Positions 6,730-15,300 of a DNA stretch of 35,754 bases are shown one piece after another. The position numbers and the translations under genes were made by a program. Position 1 is the first letter of the stretch. Each line of letters opens with the position of its first letter. The notes under the pieces are model-generated. The model made no database searches. It saw nothing but the letters and a program-made list of their open reading frames with translations, and was not told the DNA's origin. Origin of the DNA: a virus; the IMG/VR virus record IMGVR_UViG_3300037189_003849, positions 1 through 35,754 of that record, one strand, 5' to 3'.

Positions 6730-6980
6730 TTGAGTCGTCCTTTAGGCTTATTGGTGGCTGTGCGTGGAAATCCGCGATTCTTGCTTACGGAAGTGGAGGC
6801 AAGGTTGCTGGCGCGGTTATCCTTGGGATTGTTGTTCTTGTGGTGAACATCCTTGCCGTCTCCGTTGGATGCCATGCCTAGCTTTACAGCCTTGGCGCGT
6901 CCAGCGTTACGTCCAGCCCTGCGAGTAATCTGTTTAGGCTTACCGTGATATTCTTGATACTCTTTCTTGTAGTCTCTCAT
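6726..6980 (-). CDS. HNH-motif small basic protein (84 aa)
   Basis: Very basic N-terminal half ('KPKQITRRAGRNAGRAKAVK') followed by 'DVHHKNNNPKDNRASNLAS', which has the H-H...N-N...N-L pattern of the HNH/NUMOD-like DNA-binding fold seen in small phage proteins near terminase genes. In HNH packaging proteins this site nicks DNA together with terminase, but the C-terminal metal-binding His/Asn is not obvious here, so it may bind rather than cut DNA. I chose M at 6980, which gives the TGATG coupling common in this genome. An in-frame ATG at 7013 would add 11 residues and overlap the previous gene by 34 bases. Confidence 0.7.
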   Translation of the reverse strand: MRDYKKEYQEYHGKPKQITRRAGRNAGRAKAVKLGMASNGDGKDVHHKNNNPKDNRASNLASTSVSKNRGFPRTATNKPKGRLK

Positions 6981-7222
6981 CACTTCATTGATTTGCTTCC
7001 CTTGCACTTCCATTTGCGGCGTGAAAGGTTATTCGGTGAATTGGGGTCTGACTTCCAATCTCCTTTGATCTTGGCGGAACGGGCGCAATAAGCATCCCCC
7101 TTGGCTGTTCCAGGACGAATACGATCACCGCCATCCGCAGCCTTGCCAGCTTGCCCGAACTTCACGGTTCTCTTGCGTCCGGTGGCAGGATTGGTAACTA
7201 CTTTTGTAAATCGCTTTTCCAT
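6980..7222 (-). CDS. DUF6321-like small basic protein (80 aa)
   Basis: Carries 'GDRIRPGTAKGDAYCARSAK' followed by 'IKGDWKSDPNSPNNLSRRKWKC', the block I associate with DUF6321, widespread in phages and some bacteria. Two Cys (in YCARS and KWKC) and a strongly basic charge suggest nucleic-acid binding. Function is unknown. It lies in the run of tiny genes between portal and scaffold, coupled by TAATG and TGATG to its neighbours. Confidence 0.8.
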   Translation of the reverse strand: MEKRFTKVVTNPATGRKRTVKFGQAGKAADGGDRIRPGTAKGDAYCARSAKIKGDWKSDPNSPNNLSRRKWKCKGSKSMK

Positions 7223-7407
7223 TATGGTTCAATCAGATATTCGCACTCAAAGGCGATAATAGGCGGCGGATCAATCAGTGAGTAGTATTCTGGACGAGGG
7301 GCGGTTCTCCGTAGGCAGGTCTCGCAACCTTCGCGCCAAGAAGAATCTACACCGTCCTCCACCCATTCTCCATTGCATCTAGCTACGTCACTTGGCAGCT
7401 TGTTCAT
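7222..7407 (-). CDS. Small Cys-containing phage protein (61 aa)
   Basis: Begins MNKLPSDVARCNG and has 'WREGCETCLRRT' and 'IIAFECEYLIEP': four Cys in a C-x(n)-C-x2-C-x(n)-C arrangement that could bind zinc. The 'LPSDVARC' opening and FECE ending recur in small phage proteins near the DUF6321 gene. Role unknown. Confidence 0.75.
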   Translation of the reverse strand: MNKLPSDVARCNGEWVEDGVDSSWREGCETCLRRTAPRPEYYSLIDPPPIIAFECEYLIEP

Positions 7408-7550
7408 TTCTTCTTTGCGGTCTTGGCTGAGTCGCGGAAGTCTTTCGCAGTCGGAGCTTTCTTGCTGCCAACCTTGTTCATCTTCTCTCCGCTTCCGGCT
7501 GCGATACGTTTGCGTTTAGCTGCGATGTTTGAATACAGTCCTTGTTTCAT
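7404..7550 (-). CDS. Small basic 'KQGLYSNIAAKRKRI' phage protein (48 aa)
   Basis: A conserved tiny phage protein: MKQGLYSNIAAKRKRIAAGS followed by GEKMNKVGSKKAPTAKDF and a Lys-rich end. The pattern 'GLY-NI-AKRKRI-AGSGE-M-GSK-APTA' is familiar from many aquatic phages. It probably binds nucleic acid through its charge; the function is unknown. Coupled to the next gene by a 4-base ATGA overlap and one base after the stop of the previous. Confidence 0.85.
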   Translation of the reverse strand: MKQGLYSNIAAKRKRIAAGSGEKMNKVGSKKAPTAKDFRDSAKTAKKK

Positions 7551-7551
7551 A

Positions 7552-7833
7552 TTATTTGATTATTTTACGAGTAGCAGATGATTGCGTTCCTCTTGCCTTT
7601 AGAATCTGAGATCGAGAAGGCGATGATGATTGTTGTATCTGTGGGACTTCTTTGATTGCAGGATATTTAAGATCAGTAAGATATCCTTCAAATTTTCTTT
7701 TTGAATTTTTTGAAGCTGCTTCTGCTTGAGCATCTGCTTTTTTTCTTAAGGATTTTTCTTGTTCCATTATTTTCAGTCCAGTAATGTAAGCTGGATTTTT
7801 AGTAATATCATATTCTTTTCTTTTAGCTGGCAT
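7552..7833 (-). CDS. Hypothetical basic protein (93 aa)
   Basis: Lys/Ser/Gln-rich: a helical N-terminal half ('IMEQEKSLRKKADAQAEAAS') and a likely disordered Ser-rich C-terminal half. It is more A/T-rich than the flanking genes and has an A-rich leader (AATAATAACTAAAAAAAT). Not recognised; it sits right after the portal, where small head proteins are common. Confidence 0.7.
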   Translation of the reverse strand: MPAKRKEYDITKNPAYITGLKIMEQEKSLRKKADAQAEAASKNSKRKFEGYLTDLKYPAIKEVPQIQQSSSPSRSQILKARGTQSSATRKIIK

Positions 7834-7856
7834 ATTTTTTTAGTTATTATTGTGGA

Positions 7857-9923
7857 TTATTGTTCCATTCCTTGAGTTGTTACACCGCCCATTTCAGCGG
7901 GTGCTGTTCCGATACGTCCAATCTCGGCGTTCTGCGCCTGTTGTAGCTGGAATTGATACTGAGATGCATACTTCTGCAAGCGACCAGCGAAAGCCTCGTC
8001 AGACTGCGCCCTAGCCGCAACATCGGGCTGCTGGACGTAAGCCTGAACCATCTGCATTGCAATCTGTGCGCCATTAGGTTGGGCGGGGACTTCGATGCCA
8101 GCGAATATCTTGGCAAGGTCATCGGTAACACCCTTAGCCACTTTCTGCTGTGCCTCCTCAACTGGCTGGAGAACGTAGTCGGCAAAAATCGGATTGATGG
8201 AAGAAGCCGCAAACTCAAGTAGCTTGTTCACGTCCATAATGCCGTTACGATCCAACTGAACCAACTGAACCATGTTCTTCAACTGCGTCTCCGCTGTCTC
8301 AGGGTCGGTGGAGGTTGAGTCGAACGAAACCGTAATGCTAAAATTGTCATCGGGACTTCCCTTCTGCATCACTTGTGGATTGGGATTTCCGGTGACTTGG
8401 AAGAAAACTTCATCCGGCCCCATTCGCTGATACAGCTTCCATGCCATCGCAAGAACGTCCCTCACATGGTCTAGGAACTTTCCGATGTAGTATTGCTGCC
8501 GCGCCGACGAAAGGGGATTTGTAAGATCCAAACCAATAGCCCTGTCAGCTTGCCCACGCATCGCCAACTCACTTTCAACAGAACCATCATCACGCGGAGG
8601 AATCGGACCGAATGCAATCTCACCCAAACGCCGATACGGGACTCTGCGGCCAGGCCCCCAATCAGAAGGAGGACGTCCAGCAGGATGCATAATAGGAGGT
8701 AGAGTAGCAAGAGACGCTCGATCAATCCGGCTGTCACGCTCCGTCTTAATTTGCATCTGTGGGCCGCGCAGAATATCTGAAAAAGTCTGAACTTCATACA
8801 TCCGTTTCTGGTCATTGGCTAGGCGGGTGACTACGAAGGGGTAATCGTCATATCCGTTCAACAGTTCATGCTTGGCGTAGCCGTCTGTCTGAGGATGGAA
8901 TACGGTGCAATAGATACCCTCGGAACCGTCCTCTTCGTCAATCAAACGCTGATACGCATAAACCACCATTACAAGGTCGTTATCGTCGGTGATTGGAAGG
9001 CGTGTCTGGGTCTTAACCTTCTCTCCGTCGAGATACATGGAGTCTTTCCCGCGAAGTGTTTCAATGGCGTTATCCACCCATTTCCTATCCCATCCCTCGT
9101 TCGTTACCTTTTTCTCAAGCTCTTGAGCGGTAAGGAACGTGCGCCAGAACATATACGGGGCGCGTTGCGGGTCTGAAATGTAAGACGGGAACATCACCTC
9201 ACCATCGGGGGCGCAAGCATAGACAACCGGACAGTCAACCGTCTGGCGAGCAAGCGGGATTTCCGCCACGCCCATCTTGCGGAGGTCTTTGATTGCCTTC
9301 TTCGCCCTTTTTGTGGAAAGGTCAGGGAATGAATCTTGGATCAGATTGAGCAGTAACTCGTCATCCTGCCCACTAAGGATCAACTCCACAAGGTCAGGAG
9401 ACGCTTCGCCAATCTGTTCCAAGCTGACACTCTGGAGATAGGAACGCTTCTCACGATTCCAACCAACGTAGGAAACCATGATTCCCTTTTCCATCAGGTA
9501 GTTACCGCCAAGCTCCATCTGCCGCTTGAAGTCTGGGATGTAGGTGGAACGCATCCATTTGAGGAAGCCAGAGACAACCGCAGCGCGGGGCATTGCCGAC
9601 ATCGAGGTTGGGAACGCCTTGATATGGGAACGTGCTAACGCTTGGTCAAACAAGGCCACATAAAGGTCGATACGCTCGCCAACCACGTTCACTTCTTGGT
9701 CGGAAGCACCTTGCCACGGGAAAGCATTTGCCCCGTTCTTGCGAAGGTCATCAGACTTCCCATCCCAGATATTCCTACGGTCATTGTAGGAGCGCAAGCA
9801 GGACTCAAAGTAGTAATCCAGATCAATTAGGCAGGTGTCGTAAGCATTTGCCAACGCACCAATATCCGGCTCCTTGTCCACGTAAACAAGGGACTCATCT
9901 TCTATTTCTTGAATTGGATTCAT
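7857..9923 (-). CDS. Portal protein, P22-like (688 aa)
   Basis: 688 residues, within the range of the large P22-type portals. The N-terminal part reads 'RRNIWDGKSDDLRKNGANAFPWQGASDQEVNVVGE' (seen over about residues 50-85), the usual start of portals in this class, followed by a long helical body, an 'IHPAGRPP'-like wing region (about residue 410) and a Gln/Ala-rich C-terminal barrel-type helix (about 620-670). It forms the dodecameric DNA gate at one capsid vertex and binds terminase. It follows terminase directly, with one small gene between. No SD is visible before the ATG. Confidence 0.85.
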   Translation of the reverse strand: MNPIQEIEDESLVYVDKEPDIGALANAYDTCLIDLDYYFESCLRSYNDRRNIWDGKSDDLRKNGANAFPWQGASDQEVNVVGERIDLYVALFDQALARSHIKAFPTSMSAMPRAAVVSGFLKWMRSTYIPDFKRQMELGGNYLMEKGIMVSYVGWNREKRSYLQSVSLEQIGEASPDLVELILSGQDDELLLNLIQDSFPDLSTKRAKKAIKDLRKMGVAEIPLARQTVDCPVVYACAPDGEVMFPSYISDPQRAPYMFWRTFLTAQELEKKVTNEGWDRKWVDNAIETLRGKDSMYLDGEKVKTQTRLPITDDNDLVMVVYAYQRLIDEEDGSEGIYCTVFHPQTDGYAKHELLNGYDDYPFVVTRLANDQKRMYEVQTFSDILRGPQMQIKTERDSRIDRASLATLPPIMHPAGRPPSDWGPGRRVPYRRLGEIAFGPIPPRDDGSVESELAMRGQADRAIGLDLTNPLSSARQQYYIGKFLDHVRDVLAMAWKLYQRMGPDEVFFQVTGNPNPQVMQKGSPDDNFSITVSFDSTSTDPETAETQLKNMVQLVQLDRNGIMDVNKLLEFAASSINPIFADYVLQPVEEAQQKVAKGVTDDLAKIFAGIEVPAQPNGAQIAMQMVQAYVQQPDVAARAQSDEAFAGRLQKYASQYQFQLQQAQNAEIGRIGTAPAEMGGVTTQGMEQ

Positions 9924-10189
9924 GGTATGTATTGGTAGTAGTCCCCAAGGTCGGATTCAACAAGGATAACATCAACTTGCTTTCCAATCAAGCGTTTTGC
10001 CATCTGAGCAGGAACTTTGACGTTGACGCTGAATCCGTCAATCCTGCCCTTTACCCATGTCGGGTTATTGCAAGCTCCTAGAATCATGGCTTTTAGTGGG
10101 GCTTCTGGAAGGTCGGGAACAACTGGAATAACAGCTTCAACAACCTTTGCTGGTCGCCCACGTTTCTTTGGTTCTTTTTTCGCACTCAT
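9920..10189 (-). CDS. Hypothetical small protein between terminase and portal (89 aa)
   Basis: Starts MSAKKEPKKRGRPAKVVEAV, an AT-hook-like 'KKRGRPAK' motif, then Pro/Val-rich linker and a compact C-terminal part ('WVKGRIDGFSVNVKVPAQMAKRLIGKQVDV'). The AT-hook could bind the minor groove of A/T-rich DNA. The start at 10189 lies one base after the terminase stop; an in-frame ATG at 10240 would overlap terminase by 50 bases and is less likely. Its stop overlaps the portal ATG (ATGA). Confidence 0.75.
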   Translation of the reverse strand: MSAKKEPKKRGRPAKVVEAVIPVVPDLPEAPLKAMILGACNNPTWVKGRIDGFSVNVKVPAQMAKRLIGKQVDVILVESDLGDYYQYIP

Positions 10190-10190
10190 G

Positions 10191-11789
10191 TTAATAGCCT
10201 CCACCTCCCTGAGTTGTAACCAAACTGACGGAATTGTCAACGTGATCTATTCCAGCGATTGCCGCATAACGCAGAACGTCAATAACATCCTTCCATGCTT
10301 CCTTTAATCCGCCATCTCCGGTGTATTCTGACAAACCTTGGATAATGTTCTCGCAGTCGGAGCTAACGTAAAAGTGCGGACGGTTGATAGAATCCAACGG
10401 CTTAGATGTATCCCATGCCATTTTCCCGATCAATGCTTGCAATCCATCGTCAATTTCCAACCCAGGAGCGGGGATGCAAACCATTCCGGCATCGTTCAAA
10501 TCCTCGATTATGGAGGATGAACCATCCTGAACCTGATACTTTGCCGCTCCTAATCGGGGGTCAATTAGCCTTTCAAAGATGTCCTCTTCACCCTCCATCT
10601 CTTCGATGAGGTCAACGTAGTCACGGATACCGTAGCCCTGCCCCTTCGCTCCCTCTCCCGGCATCCATTTGCCATTCCGCCATTCCGCCCAGTCGCCCAC
10701 GTCAACTCCAGGCCATTCGCGGTAAACCCACATCGTGCCAGTCTCATCGACCGCAATCCAGCACATAAACCAGTTCTTCGATCCTGCAGGGTCGATAACG
10801 TGATACCTTGTGACGTTTCGAGTCGGAATCTTCTCAGGCTCCACCACGTTGACCACCTTGTTGAACTTGGGAAACTTGGTGGCGTGTGACTTCATCGGCA
10901 CTCCGTAGGCACGAATCAGAATCTCTTCCCGTGTCCTACCTTTCAGCGTCTCCTTGATGCGCTCGTATCCACCGAAAGCATTGTCTTGCGAGTGGAAATA
11001 ATGCACGGACGCATTCAGCTTCTTGGATTTCTGGACGTACGGAACAAGCTCGCCATTCAGCAATTCCGCCTCCCTGCTTTCAATGGTTGTCGCGCCGTCC
11101 AGATACTCCTTGATAACCTCAGTCCACCCGTCGATAGGCGTGAACGTGACAAGCATCTTGGAATTACGGGTAGCCAGACGGAAACGGAGAGTGTTTATCA
11201 GTTCGGGGCCGAGAAGGTATTCGTCCAGCCATACGCCGATATTGTGCCAGACAGGATTCCTAGAACCAAGCTCCGCGCCTTCCAGAATCGTAGGGTTGTT
11301 CTGATACTGAGAATACGTCTTGAAAATAATCTGTGAACCGTTCGGGAGGATTAGCGACGAATCAGTGAATCCTGTTTTCTTCTTGTAGGAAATGTAGGCG
11401 TTTGCGCTAGTAAACTTGGTTTTTAGATACTCTGGGAGCCAAGCCCACACCGCGCTTTGTTGCTGGCGGATGGATACCTCGGACGTTTGGGCGAAGCAGA
11501 ATATCTCGGAGTTGGGATTCTCCACAGCAGCACGGACAACGGAGAATGCACCCCACTGGGTTTTCCCACTGCGATTTCCGCCTAGTGCTAGGATTTCATT
11601 GACTTCGTGTAGTTGCTCCTCTGCTTTCGTCCAGTGGGGCAGTCGGAAACCATACTCATACGGGTCTTTCTCCGCATTCTCAATGGCTTCGTGGTAAATG
11701 CGATGGATGGACAACACCTCTTCTGGTGTCATCTCGATTAGCTCCTCATCCGTTGGCGGGGTGAGGATTTGATGCGGTCTCCAAATCAT
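10191..11789 (-). CDS. terL: Terminase large subunit (532 aa)
   Basis: The ATP-driven DNA packaging motor and nuclease. Walker A at residues 70-77 (GGNRSGKT), Walker B at about 184-190 ('IGVWLDE', D189/E190), a coupling-type 'LVTFTP' at 213-218, and an RNase-H-like nuclease domain with acidic residues D333 ('HVIDPAG'), D410 ('RLIDPR') and D501/D504 ('DVIDVLRYA'). The full normal length is present. It overlaps the small subunit by 4 bases (ATGA). Confidence 0.93.
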   Translation of the reverse strand: MIWRPHQILTPPTDEELIEMTPEEVLSIHRIYHEAIENAEKDPYEYGFRLPHWTKAEEQLHEVNEILALGGNRSGKTQWGAFSVVRAAVENPNSEIFCFAQTSEVSIRQQQSAVWAWLPEYLKTKFTSANAYISYKKKTGFTDSSLILPNGSQIIFKTYSQYQNNPTILEGAELGSRNPVWHNIGVWLDEYLLGPELINTLRFRLATRNSKMLVTFTPIDGWTEVIKEYLDGATTIESREAELLNGELVPYVQKSKKLNASVHYFHSQDNAFGGYERIKETLKGRTREEILIRAYGVPMKSHATKFPKFNKVVNVVEPEKIPTRNVTRYHVIDPAGSKNWFMCWIAVDETGTMWVYREWPGVDVGDWAEWRNGKWMPGEGAKGQGYGIRDYVDLIEEMEGEEDIFERLIDPRLGAAKYQVQDGSSSIIEDLNDAGMVCIPAPGLEIDDGLQALIGKMAWDTSKPLDSINRPHFYVSSDCENIIQGLSEYTGDGGLKEAWKDVIDVLRYAAIAGIDHVDNSVSLVTTQGGGGY

Positions 11790-12352
11790 ACAACTTCTGC
11801 TTCGATTACCTTGCCCTTGGCAATGCGTGACCTTGCTTCGTTGATAAGATTGGCAGCGTCATCTAGGCTTGCGCCCTTGCGATGCTCCACAACGGTAGTC
11901 GCCATGCCGGTAAGCTGTGCCGCCTTGTCCGTGAGAATACCAACCGTGATTGCCAGCTTCTCAGGGGAAATCTTGGCAAGGCTGTCAGGATCGTCAAATA
12001 GCTGTGTAGCGCGTTCAAACAGCAAATCGGTGTATTCCTGTGCGGCAATGGCGTAGCGCATGGAGAACTCCTTTCTTTTCGTCTCCAACGTGTCGGTGTG
12101 CCGCCATTCCAAGCTGCGGATAACGTCCCGGCTAAGGCTTGTTCTTTGGGATATTTCGCTGATCCTCGCCCCTTGGGAGAGCATGAATAACGCTAACGCA
12201 GCCTTGTTTGGGGCGTAATGCTCGACGTTGTTGCGGTGAAGCGACTTCGCCCGTTCCTTCACCTCAAGAAACCACTCGCTCTTGTCAGGGCGGTCGTCGT
12301 AGTAGTTTTCTTGCAGCTTCTGGAGTTGTTCTTCAATCATTTCGTTTTTCAC
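11786..12352 (-). CDS. terS: Terminase small subunit-like DNA-binding protein (188 aa)
   Basis: Directly before terL and coupled to it. It has a helix-turn-helix at about residues 50-80 ('LALFMLSQGARISEISQRTS' then 'LSRDVIRSLEWRH'), followed by a helical oligomerisation region (about 95-160) and a charged C-terminus ending EAEVV. The HTH-plus-helices order and size fit a small terminase that recognises the packaging site. It overlaps the upstream virion gene by 20 bases. Confidence 0.75.
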   Translation of the reverse strand: MKNEMIEEQLQKLQENYYDDRPDKSEWFLEVKERAKSLHRNNVEHYAPNKAALALFMLSQGARISEISQRTSLSRDVIRSLEWRHTDTLETKRKEFSMRYAIAAQEYTDLLFERATQLFDDPDSLAKISPEKLAITVGILTDKAAQLTGMATTVVEHRKGASLDDAANLINEARSRIAKGKVIEAEVV

Positions 12353-15300
12353 CAGAGCTACCTAAAGCCACGGCGATTCCGTTTGCAACACTATTATCGC
12401 GTGTTTGCCCCCTTGGAGTCTTTTTTTGAGGGGTGCTTGTTGGTTCAGCCCTAGACTTACCTTGCGGCATAAGCCTAGAGTTTGATTTTAACCTTGGAAT
12501 AACTCCAACTGATTCATAAACTGGATGGATTCTTCCACGAATAGAAATTTCCCCTACTTTATCACCAACCTTCAAGTCACCATAAGCAGTTGGCCTAAGT
12601 CTTGGCTCACTTGCTTTTTCCGAATAACGAACAAGTTCTACGCCTGACTCAAAATTGGCTTTCAATGAATAAACGTGTTTGCCCTGTCCCTCAATAGATA
12701 CAACTGTTGTTGTAGGAGGGGGATTCTCTGAAGTCCATTTCCACCCTGCGCTTTGCTTAAATAAATTTGTTTTGAATTTAGCACCAGATACAATATTCTC
12801 AGCTAAGTCATCAACAAACAACTTAGGCTTACCGCTTGATACATCAATAGTTCCAACAGCATATTTTTTGCCGGTTAAATCCTGACCGTTATCCGCATCA
12901 AAAAATCTCCCACCTTTTTCGTATGAACCAATATTGAATTTCTTAAAGAATCCAGGAGGTTCAACGTATTTTCCTCTGCGTCCAATATCTGATGAGGAAC
13001 CAGTAAATCTTTCTGGAACAACTGCCACATTAGGCATAAGACGAACATTTGACGCATCTCTTACAACTTCTCCCTTCACGTTAATTCGTGGGGCTTGAGG
13101 CATGAGATTCGCCTTGAGCGTGTAGTAAGCATTATTGCCATACGGAATAACCATATCGCCAGTAAGGTCGGTAAATCCATCAATGCGGTCATAGGCAAAC
13201 GTGCGGTATGTTCCCGTCTGCTTGTCCATGCCTAGTTTATCAAACGCTGGATTGATAAGACGCTGGCTTTTTGTGTTAAGTCCCTGAACTGCGTTAATAA
13301 ACCGTTGCCTTTCTTTCCAGTTTTTACCACCAACGCTCTTGAAGTATCCATCAGTTGACGCTCCCTTTTTGTGTAGCTTGGCAGTCTCCACAATATCAGT
13401 CAGGACATTTGCCCTAGACATTCCCATTGAAGCGGCTCTACGCTCAAACCTTTTGATGTTCAGGCCAAGCTGGACAATATCCATCCCAACCAAGTAAAGC
13501 CTTCCGTTCTTCAACATGAAGTCAATCGGCTTAATCTTATTGGTTGTTTTTCCTGCCGTTTGAACAGAACGTCCTTGCTCAATCGGAGTGTAATCTAGCA
13601 ATGCTGCTTTGTCGGCATCGAACGCAGATTGGATAAGAATAAGCTCTTGCGCCCCACCCTCCTTGATTATACCAGCTTCTTCAAGTGCTTGAAAGTGTTC
13701 GTCAGAAAGCAATCCAGTACCATTTCCATTCTTGTCAGGAATCATCACGCCTTCAATCAAAGGCTTACCATCCTTGACGTTCTTCTTATTTATTTCATCT
13801 ATGATCTTTCCAGCTTTGTAGTGCTTTGGATTGGAGGATGGAAGATCATCCGTTAAGCCTGGCTTAATAGGCGACTTTGGCAATCCGGCGGATTCACGAT
13901 ACATCTTGCGAACCATCGCCTTCACCTCTGGAAGCTCCCTCATGCCGTCTGCCAACAATCCAGAACCCATTACTAGGTTGCCATTCACATCCGTAGCCCC
14001 ACCCAGCTTGTAGTGAAGATCCTTAACGATTGGAGTTGCTGCAAAGACTGTCTCGAAAATATCCTCGATCTTCCTCCGCAATGGAGTTTTAACCGCAGCC
14101 TTAGTTAGCTTGCCAGATACAACGTCATCAAACAAAACCCCCGTTCCATTGTCTGTAAAAAACTCAACTGCTGCCTCTTCAAGTCCTATTCTTGGTTCCC
14201 CTTGAGCATCCAGCCTTTTATTGTAGGTATCGTAAAACTGTTTAAAGTCTTTATCAAGATTGCTATTTATGTCTCGGACTAACCCAGGTCTTGTTTCATC
14301 ACCAAGCATTATAGACGTAATTGAATCATCCATGCCGTGCTTAAACGTCAAAGAATGAAGCGTCTCATGGGCTGTTAATGCACGAACAAATCCAGACTTG
14401 TCATTTACGTTTACCGTAATGGTTTTGGATGCTGGATCAAACAAGCTATTGCCTTCTCTTGTAAACTCCCAATTCCAAGTGTTAGGATACGCAGAATCGT
14501 AAGTAGATATGAATTGCTTCAAGGGTTGGTCTGGAATAGCGTCAAAAGCCGCCAGCTTGTCATCTCCTAGCTTTTGCTGTTTGCTGCGGTAATTGTAGAA
14601 GTCTCCAGATTGTCTTTTAGCAAGGTCTTGTTTGCCACCGCCAACAACCCTTGCAAATGCGCCAAAAACCAAGGCGTTAGCACCAACGCGCTTCATGGCC
14701 TCGTCATCTAACCCGCCGTTGTTGATTGCCTCGTAAACAGCAAGAGCCGGAGCGAGCTTTGCTCCCTGCTTTACGCTTCCAACTCCAAAACGTGCAGCAG
14801 GAGAGGCGTAGTCCAAGGTTGTCGCCATTGCCTTGCCGATCCCGCCAATGTTCTCGTTAGCGGCAACCCTACGCCAGAACGGAGTGGAGTTCTTCATCTG
14901 GACAAGCTCATCGCCAACCACGTTTGCAAACCTTGCGGTTTTACGTAGGATTGTTGGCGCCACGGCTAGTCCTATCCTAGCAGAAACCCAAGTAGCAAGA
15001 GCAGCCTGTGCAGCAGGATTACTTGCGACAAAAAAACCAGTAGCTATTTGACCTGTTCGATAACGCCCGATAACTCTTTCTATTGCTCTAAGCCCTTTGT
15101 TTGTAAAAGCCGCAGCGTTTCCTAATTTCTCGGCTGAAACTTCAACGCCTTTCACCATAGCAGCGGTTGCCTTTCTTGATAAATCAAGTGGCTTTGTTTT
15201 CTCTGCAAGCTCGGTAAGTGCTTTTGCCCTAGCTGTCTGGTTAACGGCAAGCCCCTCTTGCAGCTTGGTTGCGCTGCTAGTAAGATCATCGACTACCTTT